Shown piece after piece: positions 23,756 through 31,335 of a DNA stretch of 64,000 bases (within the stretch, counting starts at the first letter, position 1; each line of letters starts with the position of its first letter). The translations under genes were made by a program, and so were the position numbers. A model generated the notes under the pieces. That model searched no databases, was not told the origin of the DNA, and saw nothing but the letters and a program-made list of their open reading frames with translations. The DNA is from a virus. Location of the stretch: the IMG/VR virus record IMGVR_UViG_3300022848_000013, positions 1 to 64,000 of that record. One strand, given 5' to 3'.

Positions 23756-24154
23756 ATGGTTGACGATATTATCAAAACCCAAGAATATGTTGAACGTGGG
23801 TGGAGAGACCATTCTATGATGGTTTTAACCAACGTTGCTGATCATACTAAACTCATCCGTGAAATGATGACTGATTCGTCCAATTCTCAACGAGAATTGG
23901 CAGTAAATTTAGCACTAGATTCTGTATGGAAAGAAACGTTCACCAAGAATTTAAAATCAATAGAAGATGATATAAAAATCATTCAAGATGAATTAAGAAA
24001 TAGGACTTCGCGAATAGATACCCTCGAAAATGATGATGTTGTTGAAAAGGTGTCTAATTTACGAGTTAAAGGAATATGGATCGCATTAGGAGGTGTATTA
24101 ATAATTGTTGTTGATATTGCCTTCAAGTTATGGGATTCTCTTTTTAAAGGTTAA
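23756..24154 (+). CDS. Membrane-anchored coiled-coil protein
   Basis: 132 aa. Soluble helical N-terminus, coiled coil (about 70-100: KSIEDDIKIIQDELRNR), then one C-terminal membrane helix (WIALGGVLIIVVDIAF) with a short basic tail. Possibly a holin, spanin-like or membrane partner of the PAS protein 7 nt upstream. Convergent with the next gene, overlapping by 4 nt. Confidence 0.65.
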   Translation: MVDDIIKTQEYVERGWRDHSMMVLTNVADHTKLIREMMTDSSNSQRELAVNLALDSVWKETFTKNLKSIEDDIKIIQDELRNRTSRIDTLENDDVVEKVSNLRVKGIWIALGGVLIIVVDIAFKLWDSLFKG

Positions 24155-24837
24155 ATATCTTCGGAATAGTTTCGAATCTCTAGATCTTTAATCTTCAAAA
24201 GTTTGGCTTTTTTATCTAGTGACATATCCCACTCATCTCGATAGTTGCGATGAAGTTGTTTCCATCCATCGTTCTGTTCCATGAAATTATTTAGGCGAAA
24301 CAATTCAGATTCATAATCATCTTCTCGGGTTTTTATTTCGGTGATATATGCTGCCTTATATTTCCATTCGAGCATGTGTGCAGAAACTTGTGGGAAATAA
24401 TATTTATAAATAACATTCTTACTACCATAAGAAATGGTCTTTCTTTTAACCTTAAACCATTTACGTTCAAAGGATGGGTTAAATCCGGATTTATCAAACT
24501 TTTCCTGAGTCAAGGGTCGTAGTAATTGTCCTTCGACATAATAAGACAGCGCATCTGGACCATAAGATATAATTTCACTAGATGTTCGATAACTCTTTCC
24601 GTCGTTCTTTTTACCCAAAACCCAATGATTACAGGCATCGACAACTTGTTGAACCTGTTCACCGATAGAAGAACGAAGAACATCTTTACGAACTTGGAAG
24701 AATCTCCAGTGCCCAACGAAAATCTTATTTTCGAGAGGTTTGTAAGGTGCTTTTCGAATAAGATCATACAATTCGCTGATCCGTTCATTCACACGATGGA
24801 ATTGTTTGAATTTCGATTCTTTTTTATTGAGTAACAT
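24151..24837 (-). CDS. Conserved phage hypothetical protein
   Basis: 228 aa from MLLNKKESKF; the frame is open to 24915 but the ATG at 24837 lies better below a promoter-like TTGACA/CATTAT pair. Contains ENKIFVGHWRFFQVRKDVLRSS and a basic C-terminal half. I believe similar proteins are found near RNA polymerase or terminase genes of large phages, but I cannot name one. Confidence 0.6.
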   Translation of the reverse strand: MLLNKKESKFKQFHRVNERISELYDLIRKAPYKPLENKIFVGHWRFFQVRKDVLRSSIGEQVQQVVDACNHWVLGKKNDGKSYRTSSEIISYGPDALSYYVEGQLLRPLTQEKFDKSGFNPSFERKWFKVKRKTISYGSKNVIYKYYFPQVSAHMLEWKYKAAYITEIKTREDDYESELFRLNNFMEQNDGWKQLHRNYRDEWDMSLDKKAKLLKIKDLEIRNYSEDI

Positions 24838-24936
24838 AATTTTATTAGATGTGCTATGGGTTTTCCTCTTAGTTATGCACGTATAATGGTATATATTTGG
24901 GGATCTGTCAAACAAATTTTAGAACATTTTGAAAAT

Positions 24937-25028
24937 TGGCGGATAGTGAGAGAATTGAACTCTCGCTGGCCTTTCGACCAGACCAGTTTTCCAAACTGGC
25001 GCAACAAACCAACATTTGCCTACCCTCC
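24937..25028 (-). tRNA. tRNA-Ser(GGA)
   Basis: Class II with long variable arm, anticodon loop TTGGAAA, T loop TTCAATT and encoded CCA. One mismatch in the acceptor. Confidence 0.85.
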
Positions 25029-25033
25029 ATATG

Positions 25034-25122
25034 CGGAACGCCAGAGGATCGAACTCTGACCACCCTTTCGAGTGGATAAATTTAGCAAACTTACGCAGCA
25101 AGCCAATATCTGCCTACGTTCC
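25034..25122 (-). tRNA. tRNA-Ser(GCU)
   Basis: Acceptor GGAACGT/GCGTTCC, anticodon loop TTGCTAA, long variable arm, discriminator G; CCA not encoded. Confidence 0.85.
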
Positions 25123-25128
25123 AAAATA

Positions 25129-25560
25129 TCAATAAACAAATTGTTCAAAAAGGTCAGCACTAGAATTCCTCCCAACATCTCCCACTGGCAAAACGAGAAT
25201 CGGTTTACATTTAGAATGAAGATTCAAATCAATACATACCTGAATCATATCATCATAATGAATTTCGATTCCTAATTCATTAATAATCTCACTTTTAGGA
25301 TTGTGATGGGTGCAATGGATATGATCAATCGGGACCATTAAGTCATGATCTCGGATAAAATGAATCATTTCTAATTTACCCACCAATTTACGAAATGATA
25401 CGATATGGACGTTATCACCCTTGGCAATATGTTCCGACATCACCTTACTAATCTTCTCGTTGAGGTCGATTACATAGTTGTTACCAGCCCAAACCAATGA
25501 GTCCCCAGAGGTTCTGCGAGGGATAGCCAAACAATCATCAAAATCGAATGAAATTTTCAT
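25129..25560 (-). CDS. HAD-like phosphatase
   Basis: 143 aa. Motif I ISFDFDDCLA, motif II VSFRKL and a late YDDMIQV are a HAD layout without a cap domain, close to small phage 5'-nucleotidase-like proteins. Coupled to the gene upstream (TAATTATG). Its promoter-proximal partner 25563-25916 is unrecognised. Confidence 0.65.
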   Translation of the reverse strand: MKISFDFDDCLAIPRRTSGDSLVWAGNNYVIDLNEKISKVMSEHIAKGDNVHIVSFRKLVGKLEMIHFIRDHDLMVPIDHIHCTHHNPKSEIINELGIEIHYDDMIQVCIDLNLHSKCKPILVLPVGDVGRNSSADLFEQFVY

Positions 25561-25562
25561 AA

Positions 25563-25916
25563 TTATACAGAAGGACTAATTAAACTTCTTGCGTATTCCC
25601 CCGCGACCTGACGGACTGCCAATTTAACTAAAAATATGGAAAGTTCTTCCTCTGATAATTTTTTAATCTCATTAATATATTTGCGCTCACGTTCATCGGT
25701 CGGAGGTTTGATAAAATGAGATTTTAGCAAATGAATATCTCCATGCCCAATTTGAAGAGTTAGATCGACAGGTTTTTGGTAATTGGTGCGTGTTTCTTCC
25801 GCCAGTTCCACGGCAAATGAATTATCAAATAAACGGTTCGCAGCTTTGCAGTGTTTTTTGAGAGCTTCGTCTGGATCGCCCAACCGAGAACCGGCTAATG
25901 TTTTTTCCTTTTTCAT
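25563..25916 (-). CDS. Hypothetical protein
   Basis: 117 aa, basic start MKKEKTLAGSRLG, helical, no recognised domain. A TTGACA-N17-TAATGT pair inside the end of the upstream gene could serve it. ATG preceded by AATAAT. Confidence 0.6.
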   Translation of the reverse strand: MKKEKTLAGSRLGDPDEALKKHCKAANRLFDNSFAVELAEETRTNYQKPVDLTLQIGHGDIHLLKSHFIKPPTDERERKYINEIKKLSEEELSIFLVKLAVRQVAGEYARSLISPSV

Positions 25917-25946
25917 ATTATTTATTGTTTGTATGCCTCGACATTA

Positions 25947-26432
25947 TCAATCTTTTATAGATTTGTCAAGTATCCATTCTGGAGTTTCTCGCTTTTTCCA
26001 ATTAAAAAGATGCTTCTTACCAACTCGATAATAATTTCGATAATCTTCAATGTGATTTTTAGTTTCTGGGATCAAATCCTTGAAGGTGCCGAAGCACCTT
26101 GGCACAGCGGTCATTTCAACATTTTCAATTTGTGGATCGTTTTGCCGATACCAATCAAGGACGCCTTCACCTTTATGGATCTTTCCGTACCGATATGTAT
26201 ATTCCTCACATAGAGCCTGACAGTGCTCTATAGACCATTTAAAGTTAGATTTGGATGCCCGACACCACTTTGTCATTGGATGATTGGTGTGAGTCCATTT
26301 ATAAGGTGCCGTGCCTTTGGGATATGCAGATGACAAACATTGATTTATTTCGGTAATAATTTTAACTACATGGCGATCTACATAATATTTTGCAGCTTCT
26401 TTAGGATCAGAGGATAGATGAAATATGTTCAT
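25947..26432 (-). CDS. Conserved phage protein of unknown function
   Basis: 161 aa: MNIFHLSSDP, YYVDRHVVKIITE, HTNHPMTKWCRAS and EEYTYRYGKIHK. This pattern recurs in large phages; I recall relatives being labelled pyrimidine-dimer glycosylase-like, without strong support. Its ATG lies 11 nt below a TAAAGT/TTGACA promoter-like pair. Confidence 0.65.
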   Translation of the reverse strand: MNIFHLSSDPKEAAKYYVDRHVVKIITEINQCLSSAYPKGTAPYKWTHTNHPMTKWCRASKSNFKWSIEHCQALCEEYTYRYGKIHKGEGVLDWYRQNDPQIENVEMTAVPRCFGTFKDLIPETKNHIEDYRNYYRVGKKHLFNWKKRETPEWILDKSIKD

Positions 26433-26535
26433 TGGTAACTTTTACTTTACCACACATGTTATATATATGTCAACTATCTATTTGAGAACCATCAATTGTC
26501 GCATTTTTTTCACTACATAATGCCTTTATCTAGGG

Positions 26536-26626
26536 TGGGCGTGGTGGGGATCGAACCCACGATGTTTAACCACTTGGGTCATCGATTTTAAGTCGATGGT
26601 GTTTCAGCCAGCTTCACCACACGCCC
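26536..26626 (-). tRNA. tRNA-Leu(UAA)
   Basis: Acceptor GGGCGTG/CACGCCC, anticodon loop CTTAAAA, long variable arm, T loop TTCGATC, discriminator A. Confidence 0.9.
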
Positions 26627-26631
26627 ATATT

Positions 26632-27003
26632 CTAAAATTTTCTTTCTTTCAGGTCATATTCAGAAGCAATGGCCCAACCATCTTGAACAAATAATCGAAT
26701 CCAAAGATAATAACTAACGTCGGATGTTAGGGTTGATAATCCGACATCCCAATAATCATGATTTTTGGGATATTCTTGAGGAAGGAAAGACATGTCCTTA
26801 TAAATAAAACTATACAATGTGTGATCATAATTCAACCCCATTTGTAAAATTTCTTCTACGGTTTTATCCGTCTTTTGTCGTGCCACAGATTTTGAACAAT
26901 CTAATTGATCTACCTTAGTATCATAAGACGCCATTAGACAGTCTCTTAGGACCATTTCGGTTTGAGATTCTGGTAAAATGATTTGTATAGGTCTATGATT
27001 CAT
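26632..27003 (-). CDS. Hypothetical protein
   Basis: 123 aa with VLRDCLMASYDTKVDQ and SYYLWIRLFVQDGWAIASEYD; alpha/beta, unrecognised. Coupled to 27008-27388 (TAATATTATG). Confidence 0.6.
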   Translation of the reverse strand: MNHRPIQIILPESQTEMVLRDCLMASYDTKVDQLDCSKSVARQKTDKTVEEILQMGLNYDHTLYSFIYKDMSFLPQEYPKNHDYWDVGLSTLTSDVSYYLWIRLFVQDGWAIASEYDLKERKF

Positions 27004-27007
27004 AATA

Positions 27008-27388
27008 TTAACTCAGACATGGGACGAACTCTACCCAATTTTCAATAAATTCTTGAAATGCCGCTTCATCTCTTTCTACCTTTTCTCTCCAATCTTGAAA
27101 GTGGGTTTTAGTAATTTTATGTCTATAATTATAACCGTGGCACTCGCATCGAGGCACGAATTCGTCCAAACCCGAAAAATCTAATCGAAGTGCGCTCTTG
27201 GCCGCACCGATACTCGGCCAGATGGTTTTCTTTGATTTGGTGGTGATAAATTGTTGATTAGATAGTAATCTCACCCGAACCGGAGTGCTCCGTTTTTTAA
27301 GAATTTTTTCTTTTCGTTTCATAAACTCCAAGGACCACCATTCGAGAACTTCTACATCTTCTATCGGTATATTCAGTTTTATGTTCAT
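27008..27388 (-). CDS. Hypothetical protein
   Basis: 126 aa, basic middle (KILKKRSTPVRVRLLSNQQ) and a lone Cys pair (RCECHGYNY). Unrecognised. Head gene with a clear leaderless promoter. Confidence 0.6.
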   Translation of the reverse strand: MNIKLNIPIEDVEVLEWWSLEFMKRKEKILKKRSTPVRVRLLSNQQFITTKSKKTIWPSIGAAKSALRLDFSGLDEFVPRCECHGYNYRHKITKTHFQDWREKVERDEAAFQEFIENWVEFVPCLS

Positions 27389-27394
27389 CTCCCC

Positions 27395-27422
27395 AATATA
27401 AACATGTTTAGAGGATTGTCAA
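27395..27422 (-). promoter_or_regulatory. Leaderless promoter of gene 27008-27388
   Basis: TTGACA 27417-27422, 16-nt spacer, TATATT 27395-27400, 6 nt to the ATG at 27388. Confidence 0.8.
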
Positions 27423-27430
27423 CAAATAAA

Positions 27431-27509
27431 TGGTGCAATAGGAGAATTTCGAAATCTCATGTGTCCTTTAACCTTTCTACGGCTCCGCAAGCCGAGGGTT
27501 TACTATTGC
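27431..27509 (-). tRNA. Atypical tRNA-like sequence (possible Arg anticodon GCG)
   Basis: Acceptor GCAATAG/CTATTGC plus ACCA and a TTCGAAA T arm are clear. A hairpin CGGC-TTGCGGA-GCCG sits only 9 nt after the acceptor, with no room for a D arm, and a D-loop-like segment follows it. Homologous to 33041-33119. Confidence 0.45.
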
Positions 27510-27548
27510 ATATTTAAACCATATGAAACTACTTATTATTTAAAAAAG

Positions 27549-27708
27549 TTTTACCAGCTACGGGGAATATCAGCAAAGCAGGTGAGTGAGAATTTCATCT
27601 GGACTCTTTATTGATCCCGAGTGCCCAATCGTCCTTGGTCTCCTTTCTCAAAGGGAGATTTCATGATCAGGTGCGTATAGCGTGTGTACTGCTATACGGC
27701 TGGCAAAA
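27549..27708. other. Inter-tRNA spacer closed by inverted repeat
   Basis: TTTTACCAGC (27549-27558) pairs with GCTGGCAAAA (27699-27708), one G-U pair. No tRNA or gene recognised inside. Confidence 0.4.
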
Positions 27709-27709
27709 T

Positions 27710-27784
27710 TGGCGATCCGTGCGAGAATCAAACTCGCGATAAAACACTGAGAATGTTTTGTGTTATCATTACACTAATGGATCG
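27710..27784 (-). tRNA. tRNA-Glu(CUC)
   Basis: Anticodon stem-loop AAACA-TTCTCAG-TGTTT, T loop TTTGATT, encoded CCA. Acceptor has one mismatch. Confidence 0.75.
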
Positions 27785-27911
27785 AAATTAAAAATGCACC
27801 CTCTCAAACGTCTAGTCTTTTTTAATCACGGTCTCGATAACCGCTTTTTATTTAACCCATCTAGGCCATACCCCAATGTTTGTCTCGTTTTGTGAGAGAA
27901 ATTGTATGCTG

Positions 27912-27972
27912 CGAACCTTGGACTCGAACCAAGACTATACCTGATTCGGGGTGACTACCATTCCCTAGTTCG
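27912..27972 (-). tRNA. Degenerate tRNA-like sequence
   Basis: Good T arm (CTTGG-TTCGAGT-CCAAG), acceptor CGAAC/GTTCG and a D-loop AATGGTAGTC, but the anticodon loop lacks U33 and its stem is weak. Identity unclear. Confidence 0.35.
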
Positions 27973-27982
27973 AATTAAAAAA

Positions 27983-28246
27983 TTTTTCTTGTTATGTGCA
28001 TATTACGCCAAAAGAGAATCAGACCTTACCATTTACGGGGTATCCTTTTACTTCCACGGTTAGACGAAATCCAACATGAACGTCAATATCTAACTTTGAC
28101 ACGCTCATGTTATCACAGACACCCATAAAATATGGACCGTTGATATCGGAGACTCGCGTTTCGCTCTACTCTTTAAAGGTAATTGTCATAGACAATCAGA
28201 ATTTATCATTCGTTGCTGCTTCTAAGCCAACCTCTAACAAGAAAAA
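27983..28246. other. 264-nt inter-tRNA segment closed by perfect 12-bp inverted repeat
   Basis: TTTTTCTTGTTA (27983-27994) and TAACAAGAAAAA (28235-28246). No tRNA or ORF recognised inside. Confidence 0.45.
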
Positions 28247-28334
28247 TGGCGGATCATAATCGCATCGAACGATTAGCCTTTTAGAGCTACTACTATTTTC
28301 AAAATAGTTTGAGGAGCCTACCTCAGTATGATCC
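28247..28334 (-). tRNA. tRNA-Ser(UGA)
   Basis: Acceptor GGATCAT/ATGATCC, anticodon arm ACTAT-TTTGAAA-ATAGT, long variable arm, T loop TTCGATG, G discriminator, CCA encoded. Confidence 0.9.
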
Positions 28335-28380
28335 ATATAATTTTTTCGGGCGGTTAAAGCCCCATTTAAATTATATGAAA

Positions 28381-28555
28381 GAGAGAACCAAGGTGTCTTT
28401 CGCGTAACACTCCACGACTAGTTCTTGCTGTATCAAAGCCCTGTTTTCACACATGGCTTGGTTAGGATCATCCTTCGATCAATTCAATGATCTACTGTGG
28501 TATGACCCAGACCCCGATATACTATATGCAGGGTATTTAGTTTTTTGGTTCTCTC
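28381..28555. other. 175-nt inter-tRNA segment closed by perfect 11-bp inverted repeat
   Basis: GAGAGAACCAA (28381-28391) pairs with TTGGTTCTCTC (28545-28555). Inside are smaller stems (GATCAT/ATGATC). Possible structured RNA; strand unknown. Confidence 0.45.
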
Positions 28556-28572
28556 AATCAAATTCAAAATTA

Positions 28573-28645
28573 ATTCTTCGATAGGGTTAGAACCTACATC
28601 TCTTGTATACTATCACAAGGCTCTGGGGCATTGAGCTACGAAGAA
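28573..28645 (-). tRNA. tRNA-like with 8-nt anticodon loop
   Basis: Acceptor TTCTTCG/CGAAGAA and D arm are normal. Anticodon stem CTTGT/ACAAG encloses eight nucleotides (GATAGTAT) instead of seven. T loop is TTCTAAC. Anticodon cannot be assigned safely. Confidence 0.5.
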
Positions 28646-28657
28646 ATTTAATAAAAA

Positions 28658-28731
28658 TGGTCCCCATCACGGTGATTCTCCGCGCCAAAGTCCCCACGGA
28701 CTTCGTTCTATTATGTTAAACTATCAAGGGA
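28658..28731 (-). tRNA. Degenerate tRNA-like sequence
   Basis: Encoded CCA, partial acceptor TCCC/GGGA and anticodon stem AAGTC/GACTT with a 6-nt loop CGTGGG. T loop is non-standard. Identity unclear. Confidence 0.35.
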
Positions 28732-28736
28732 TTTAA

Positions 28737-28887
28737 AATTAATTGAGCATCTACAGACCGTTCTGTATATCCATCCCCAAGGGACAAATTGGAGCCACAG
28801 GCGCGGAGACCTCTCGGCAATCTCCAACTCTTAGACATTTCTGAACAAGTGTGTTGGCCATCATTCTCACTTAACACTCAAATTTAA
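28737..28887. other. Gene-free structured spacer
   Basis: Weak terminal inverted repeat (TTAATTGAG / CTCAAATTTAA) around a stronger hairpin TTGGAG...CTCCAA (about 28789-28828). No gene recognised. Confidence 0.3.
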
Positions 28888-28910
28888 TGGTAGGTGTTCC
28901 CTACCTGATG

Positions 28911-28999
28911 CACTGCAACTAGGATTCGAACCTAGATACCTCTTTCGAGGAATACGCGAAGTTAACAGCTTCGTCCCTTACCAGTTAGGGTATCGCAGT
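28911..28999 (-). tRNA. tRNA with anticodon GUU (Asn) and long variable arm
   Basis: Acceptor ACTGCGA/TTGCAGT, anticodon arm CGAAG-CTGTTAA-CTTCG, T loop TTCGAAT, discriminator G. The variable arm is about 20 nt with a CCTC-GAAA-GAGG stem, a class II feature not expected for Asn. Overlaps the boundary of the TTGATTGCTG element. Confidence 0.75.
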
Positions 29000-29007
29000 A
29001 AAAACTA

Positions 29008-29057
29008 GATGCAGTTTTTTGTGTTTAATATACAATTTTTTGATTGCTGTATGCACC
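29008..29057 (-). promoter_or_regulatory. Third copy of the GATGC...TTGATTGCTG...GCACC element
   Basis: Same layout as the two copies at 21115 and 21198: GATGC, T6 run, TTGATTGCTG, then GCACC. It lies just upstream of the Asn-type tRNA, suggesting a shared regulator or RNA structure. Confidence 0.45.
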
Positions 29058-29107
29058 TAAATTCTGAAAATAAACTTGCACTTTAGGTGGATTTCTACCC
29101 CGTTTAG

Positions 29108-29115
29108 TGTAAGTA
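29108..29115 (+). promoter_or_regulatory. Late-type promoter TGTAAGTA
   Basis: TGTAAGTA, 5 nt, ATG at 29121. Confidence 0.65.
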
Positions 29116-29120
29116 GTTAT

Positions 29121-29987
29121 ATGAATATTATATCCGATATAGCAAAATTAAAAAGTCATGATCTCGTTGAGTTAAAATGTGAAAGATGCGAAAAACAATT
29201 CTTTTCCAAAAAACGAATTGTATTGGATAAAAGGAGAATTTTGAAATCTAAAAATCATATGCTTTTCTGTTCTCGGGGATGTTTAGAAATACACTCTGGT
29301 AATCGAATTTTATGCAAATGTGCCCAATGTGATAAAGATGTATGTAAACCATTAAAAGATTTTAAGAAATCCTCTAATCATTTTTGCACATCTTCGTGTG
29401 CTGCGAAATTTAATATTCCACGAAGGGAATCTATATGGACCCCTGAATTGAGGAATAAAATGTCGGCTTATGCGAAAAAGAATTACACACAACCTATACA
29501 TATTAAAACAGGAACTTATAAAACATGTCTGATATGTGATAAAGAATTTTACTGCTCACCGTCAAGCAGTCAAAGAAAATTTTGTAGTTTACCGTGTTCA
29601 TATAAAAATCCTAATCTCGGTGGATATAGAGAAAATTCCACCCGACTACATCGTTGTTTTTATAATGGTATCAAAATGGATTCGGGTTCCGAAGCGCAAT
29701 TTGCCGAACTTTTGGATGATAATAATATCAAATGGTCTAAAAACACAACTACATTCTTTCATTACATTTACCGAGGGAAAAATAAGAAATATTATCCAGA
29801 TTTTTATCTCGAAGATTTGAAGTTGTGGGTGGAAATTAAAGGAAAATTTTATATCGAGGATTGGTTGCCTAATAAAATCCAATCTGTGAAAGATGATAAT
29901 CAGAAAATCATTCTTATTGATTCGGATCATTTGAAACATAAAGAAGAAATTTTGAGAAGAATATCAACAGAATCTTCGCGTATTTAA
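29121..29987 (+). CDS. Zinc-finger PD-(D/E)XK endonuclease (homing-type, free-standing)
   Basis: 288 aa from ATG 29121. Three treble-clef fingers (CERCEKQFF..CSRGC, CAQCDKDVC..CTSSC, CLICDKEFY..CSLPC) followed by a nuclease core YYPDFYLEDLKLWVEIKGKF, the PD-x(n)-ExK pattern. It sits alone on the plus strand inside the tRNA array, a common place for phage homing endonucleases. The longer frame to 29076 is rejected because the late promoter is exactly 5 nt before 29121. Confidence 0.8.
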   Translation: MNIISDIAKLKSHDLVELKCERCEKQFFSKKRIVLDKRRILKSKNHMLFCSRGCLEIHSGNRILCKCAQCDKDVCKPLKDFKKSSNHFCTSSCAAKFNIPRRESIWTPELRNKMSAYAKKNYTQPIHIKTGTYKTCLICDKEFYCSPSSSQRKFCSLPCSYKNPNLGGYRENSTRLHRCFYNGIKMDSGSEAQFAELLDDNNIKWSKNTTTFFHYIYRGKNKKYYPDFYLEDLKLWVEIKGKFYIEDWLPNKIQSVKDDNQKIILIDSDHLKHKEEILRRISTESSRI

Positions 29988-29990
29988 AGG

Positions 29991-30064
29991 CGGAACCAAA
30001 GGGACTCGAACCCTCAAATCATCTCCGTGACAGGGAGGCGCATTTTCCAGCTTGCTATGATTCC
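29991..30064 (-). tRNA. tRNA-Asp(GUC) copy 1
   Basis: Acceptor GGAATCA/TGGTTCC, anticodon loop CTGTCAC, T loop TTCGAGT, discriminator G. Starts 4 nt after the endonuclease stop. Confidence 0.85.
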
Positions 30065-30149
30065 AGAAATTGGAGATCAAGTTGGGACTTTTACCCCTAT
30101 CTTCACACACTCCCGTCTCAACAAGTGCATCAGTTTTCTTTTACGTAAA

Positions 30150-30226
30150 TGGCGGAACCGATGGGACTCGAACCCACACGTAGCTTCCTTGACAGGGAAG
30201 TGAATTTTCCAGCTTTCTACGATTCC
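30150..30226 (-). tRNA. tRNA-Asp(GUC) copy 2
   Basis: Close paralogue of copy 1: acceptor GGAATCG/CGGTTCC, anticodon arm CTTCC-CTGTCAA-GGAAG, encoded CCA. Confidence 0.9.
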
Positions 30227-30323
30227 ATAAATTGTCCCTATATACGGACTTTTACCGTTCGATAATGTTTCACATCTTGTTGCCCTATAAGGAAAGGCCA
30301 TCGAATTTTCTTTTACGTAAAAA

Positions 30324-30398
30324 TGGTGGGCGTAGCAGGACTTGAACCTACACTTGGAGAGGACTTTGCCTGATATACATTTCATCTCCCATACGCTA
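30324..30398 (-). tRNA. Degenerate tRNA-like sequence
   Basis: T arm GTAGG-TTCAAGT-CCTGC and CCA end are good, but only five of seven acceptor pairs form and the anticodon loop (GGCAAAG) lacks U33. Possible tRNA-Cys relic. Confidence 0.4.
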
Positions 30399-30401
30399 AA
30401 T

Positions 30402-30476
30402 TGGTGATCTGCCTCCGAATCGAACGGAGTCATGGAAGGATGTAAACCTTCGGCCTTCCCACTTGGCGAGCAGACC
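30402..30476 (-). tRNA. tRNA-Val(UAC)
   Basis: Acceptor GGTCTGC/GCAGATC, anticodon arm GAAGG-TTTACAT-CCTTC, T loop TTCGATT, CCA encoded. Confidence 0.9.
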
Positions 30477-30482
30477 ATAAAA

Positions 30483-30710
30483 TTATTTGTTTTTTTGTGA
30501 CCATTCGTAAATATACCGAATACCATCATAGATAAAATAAAAACCAAAAAAGATGATCGGGATAAGAATGATAGCGGCCAATAATTGCCACCCAAAGGTG
30601 TAAAAAGCTACCGCAACAATAAACAACAACATAAACAAAAACAGACACCAAAATATAAGGTCGATCATTTCAAATATAAAACTCACCAAGTTTGCAATAA
30701 TTTTCTTCAT
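30483..30710 (-). CDS. Small membrane protein with two to three helices
   Basis: 75 aa, mostly hydrophobic: about residues 5-35 and 38-65, basic ends. Lies inside the tRNA array yet has its own strong leaderless promoter. Could be a holin or immunity protein; no family recognised. Confidence 0.75.
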   Translation of the reverse strand: MKKIIANLVSFIFEMIDLIFWCLFLFMLLFIVAVAFYTFGWQLLAAIILIPIIFFGFYFIYDGIRYIYEWSQKNK

Positions 30711-30716
30711 AGGGTG

Positions 30717-30744
30717 AAGATATCAAAATTTCAGATATTGTCAA
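30717..30744 (-). promoter_or_regulatory. Leaderless promoter of membrane gene 30483-30710
   Basis: TTGACA 30739-30744, 16-nt spacer, TATCTT 30717-30722, 6 nt to the ATG at 30710. Confidence 0.75.
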
Positions 30745-30752
30745 TTAAAAAG

Positions 30753-30828
30753 TGGAGTCATCTCTCGGTATCGAACCGAGCAACAAACCTTTTGCAGAGG
30801 TTGGGGTTCACCTGCTCCCTCAGAGGAC
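30753..30828 (-). tRNA. tRNA-Cys(GCA)
   Basis: Anticodon arm AACCT-CTGCAAA-AGGTT, T arm CTCGG-TTCGATA-CCGAG, CCA encoded; one acceptor mismatch. Confidence 0.85.
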
Positions 30829-30836
30829 TAAAATTC

Positions 30837-30975
30837 TTTAAACATGGTGGGATTTGGACCCACTCCTGCATTTGGAGGATTCATCTCTAAGAATAATGGA
30901 TTTCGCATCACTAGTAGATGTTCCAGAGTTCTTTCGATAATGCTGCGTCATTTACATTTCCGCCTCATGTTTAAA
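30837..30975. other. 139-nt segment closed by perfect 10-bp inverted repeat
   Basis: TTTAAACATG (30837-30846) pairs with CATGTTTAAA (30966-30975). Internal stems GTGGG-TCCAAAT-CCCAC (T-arm-like) and CTCC/GGAG. May be an enlarged or invaded tRNA-like RNA. Confidence 0.45.
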
Positions 30976-30977
30976 AT

Positions 30978-31053
30978 TGGAGCGGGTGGGGAGGGACGAT
31001 CTCCCATCTGGGCATAGGCAATGCCCCATAATAGCCGTTATACGACACCCGCT
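30978..31053 (-). tRNA. tRNA-Gly(GCC)
   Basis: Acceptor AGCGGGT/ACCCGCT, anticodon arm GGGCA-TTGCCTA-TGCCC, CCA encoded. T loop ATCGTCC is non-standard. Confidence 0.8.
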
Positions 31054-31057
31054 TAAA

Positions 31058-31131
31058 TGGTGGAGCATATGATAATCGAAATCATAGACAAGAATTTTGC
31101 AAGAATTCTCCGCTGACCACAGCTATGCCCC
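31058..31131 (-). tRNA. tRNA-Ala(UGC)
   Basis: Acceptor GGGGCAT/ATGCTCC, anticodon arm GAATT-CTTGCAA-AATTC, T loop TTCGATT, CCA encoded. Confidence 0.9.
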
Positions 31132-31167
31132 ATAAAATTTTTCCATGCTCTAATTCGAGCGGAATAA

Positions 31168-31245
31168 TGGCCGCTAAGATCTGATTCGAACAGATTCCCT
31201 CATTTTTTCAGAATGTCGTGCGAGTTCCAACTACACCACTTAGCG
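31168..31245 (-). tRNA. tRNA-Phe(GAA)
   Basis: Acceptor CGCTAAG/CTTAGCG, anticodon loop CTGAAAA, T loop TTCGAAT, CCA encoded. Confidence 0.9.
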
Positions 31246-31335
31246 TTTTTAAATTATCGACTGAACCAGTTTTCTTTGAATCGCCACCACCTTCCGGCAA
31301 ATCCCTTAGATGGGGAGGACTCTATCAGTCAAAAT

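Noticed and set aside
26466-26472. Leaderless promoter for gene 25947-26432
   Set aside because: TTGACA is present but the best -10 box gives an 11-nt distance and poor match, so it is not counted with the leaderless set.
28381-28555. tmRNA or RNase P RNA
   Set aside because: No tag-peptide frame, no tRNA-like 3' domain and no RNase P core motifs found.
30077-30595. 172-aa minus-strand ORF
   Set aside because: It runs straight through several good tRNAs and has low-complexity, tRNA-derived sequence.
31262-31335. Amber suppressor tRNA (CUA in the loop ATCTAAG)
   Set aside because: The anticodon stem pairs poorly in that register; the alternative register is a mutated Arg(UCU)-like loop, and the T arm is poor.
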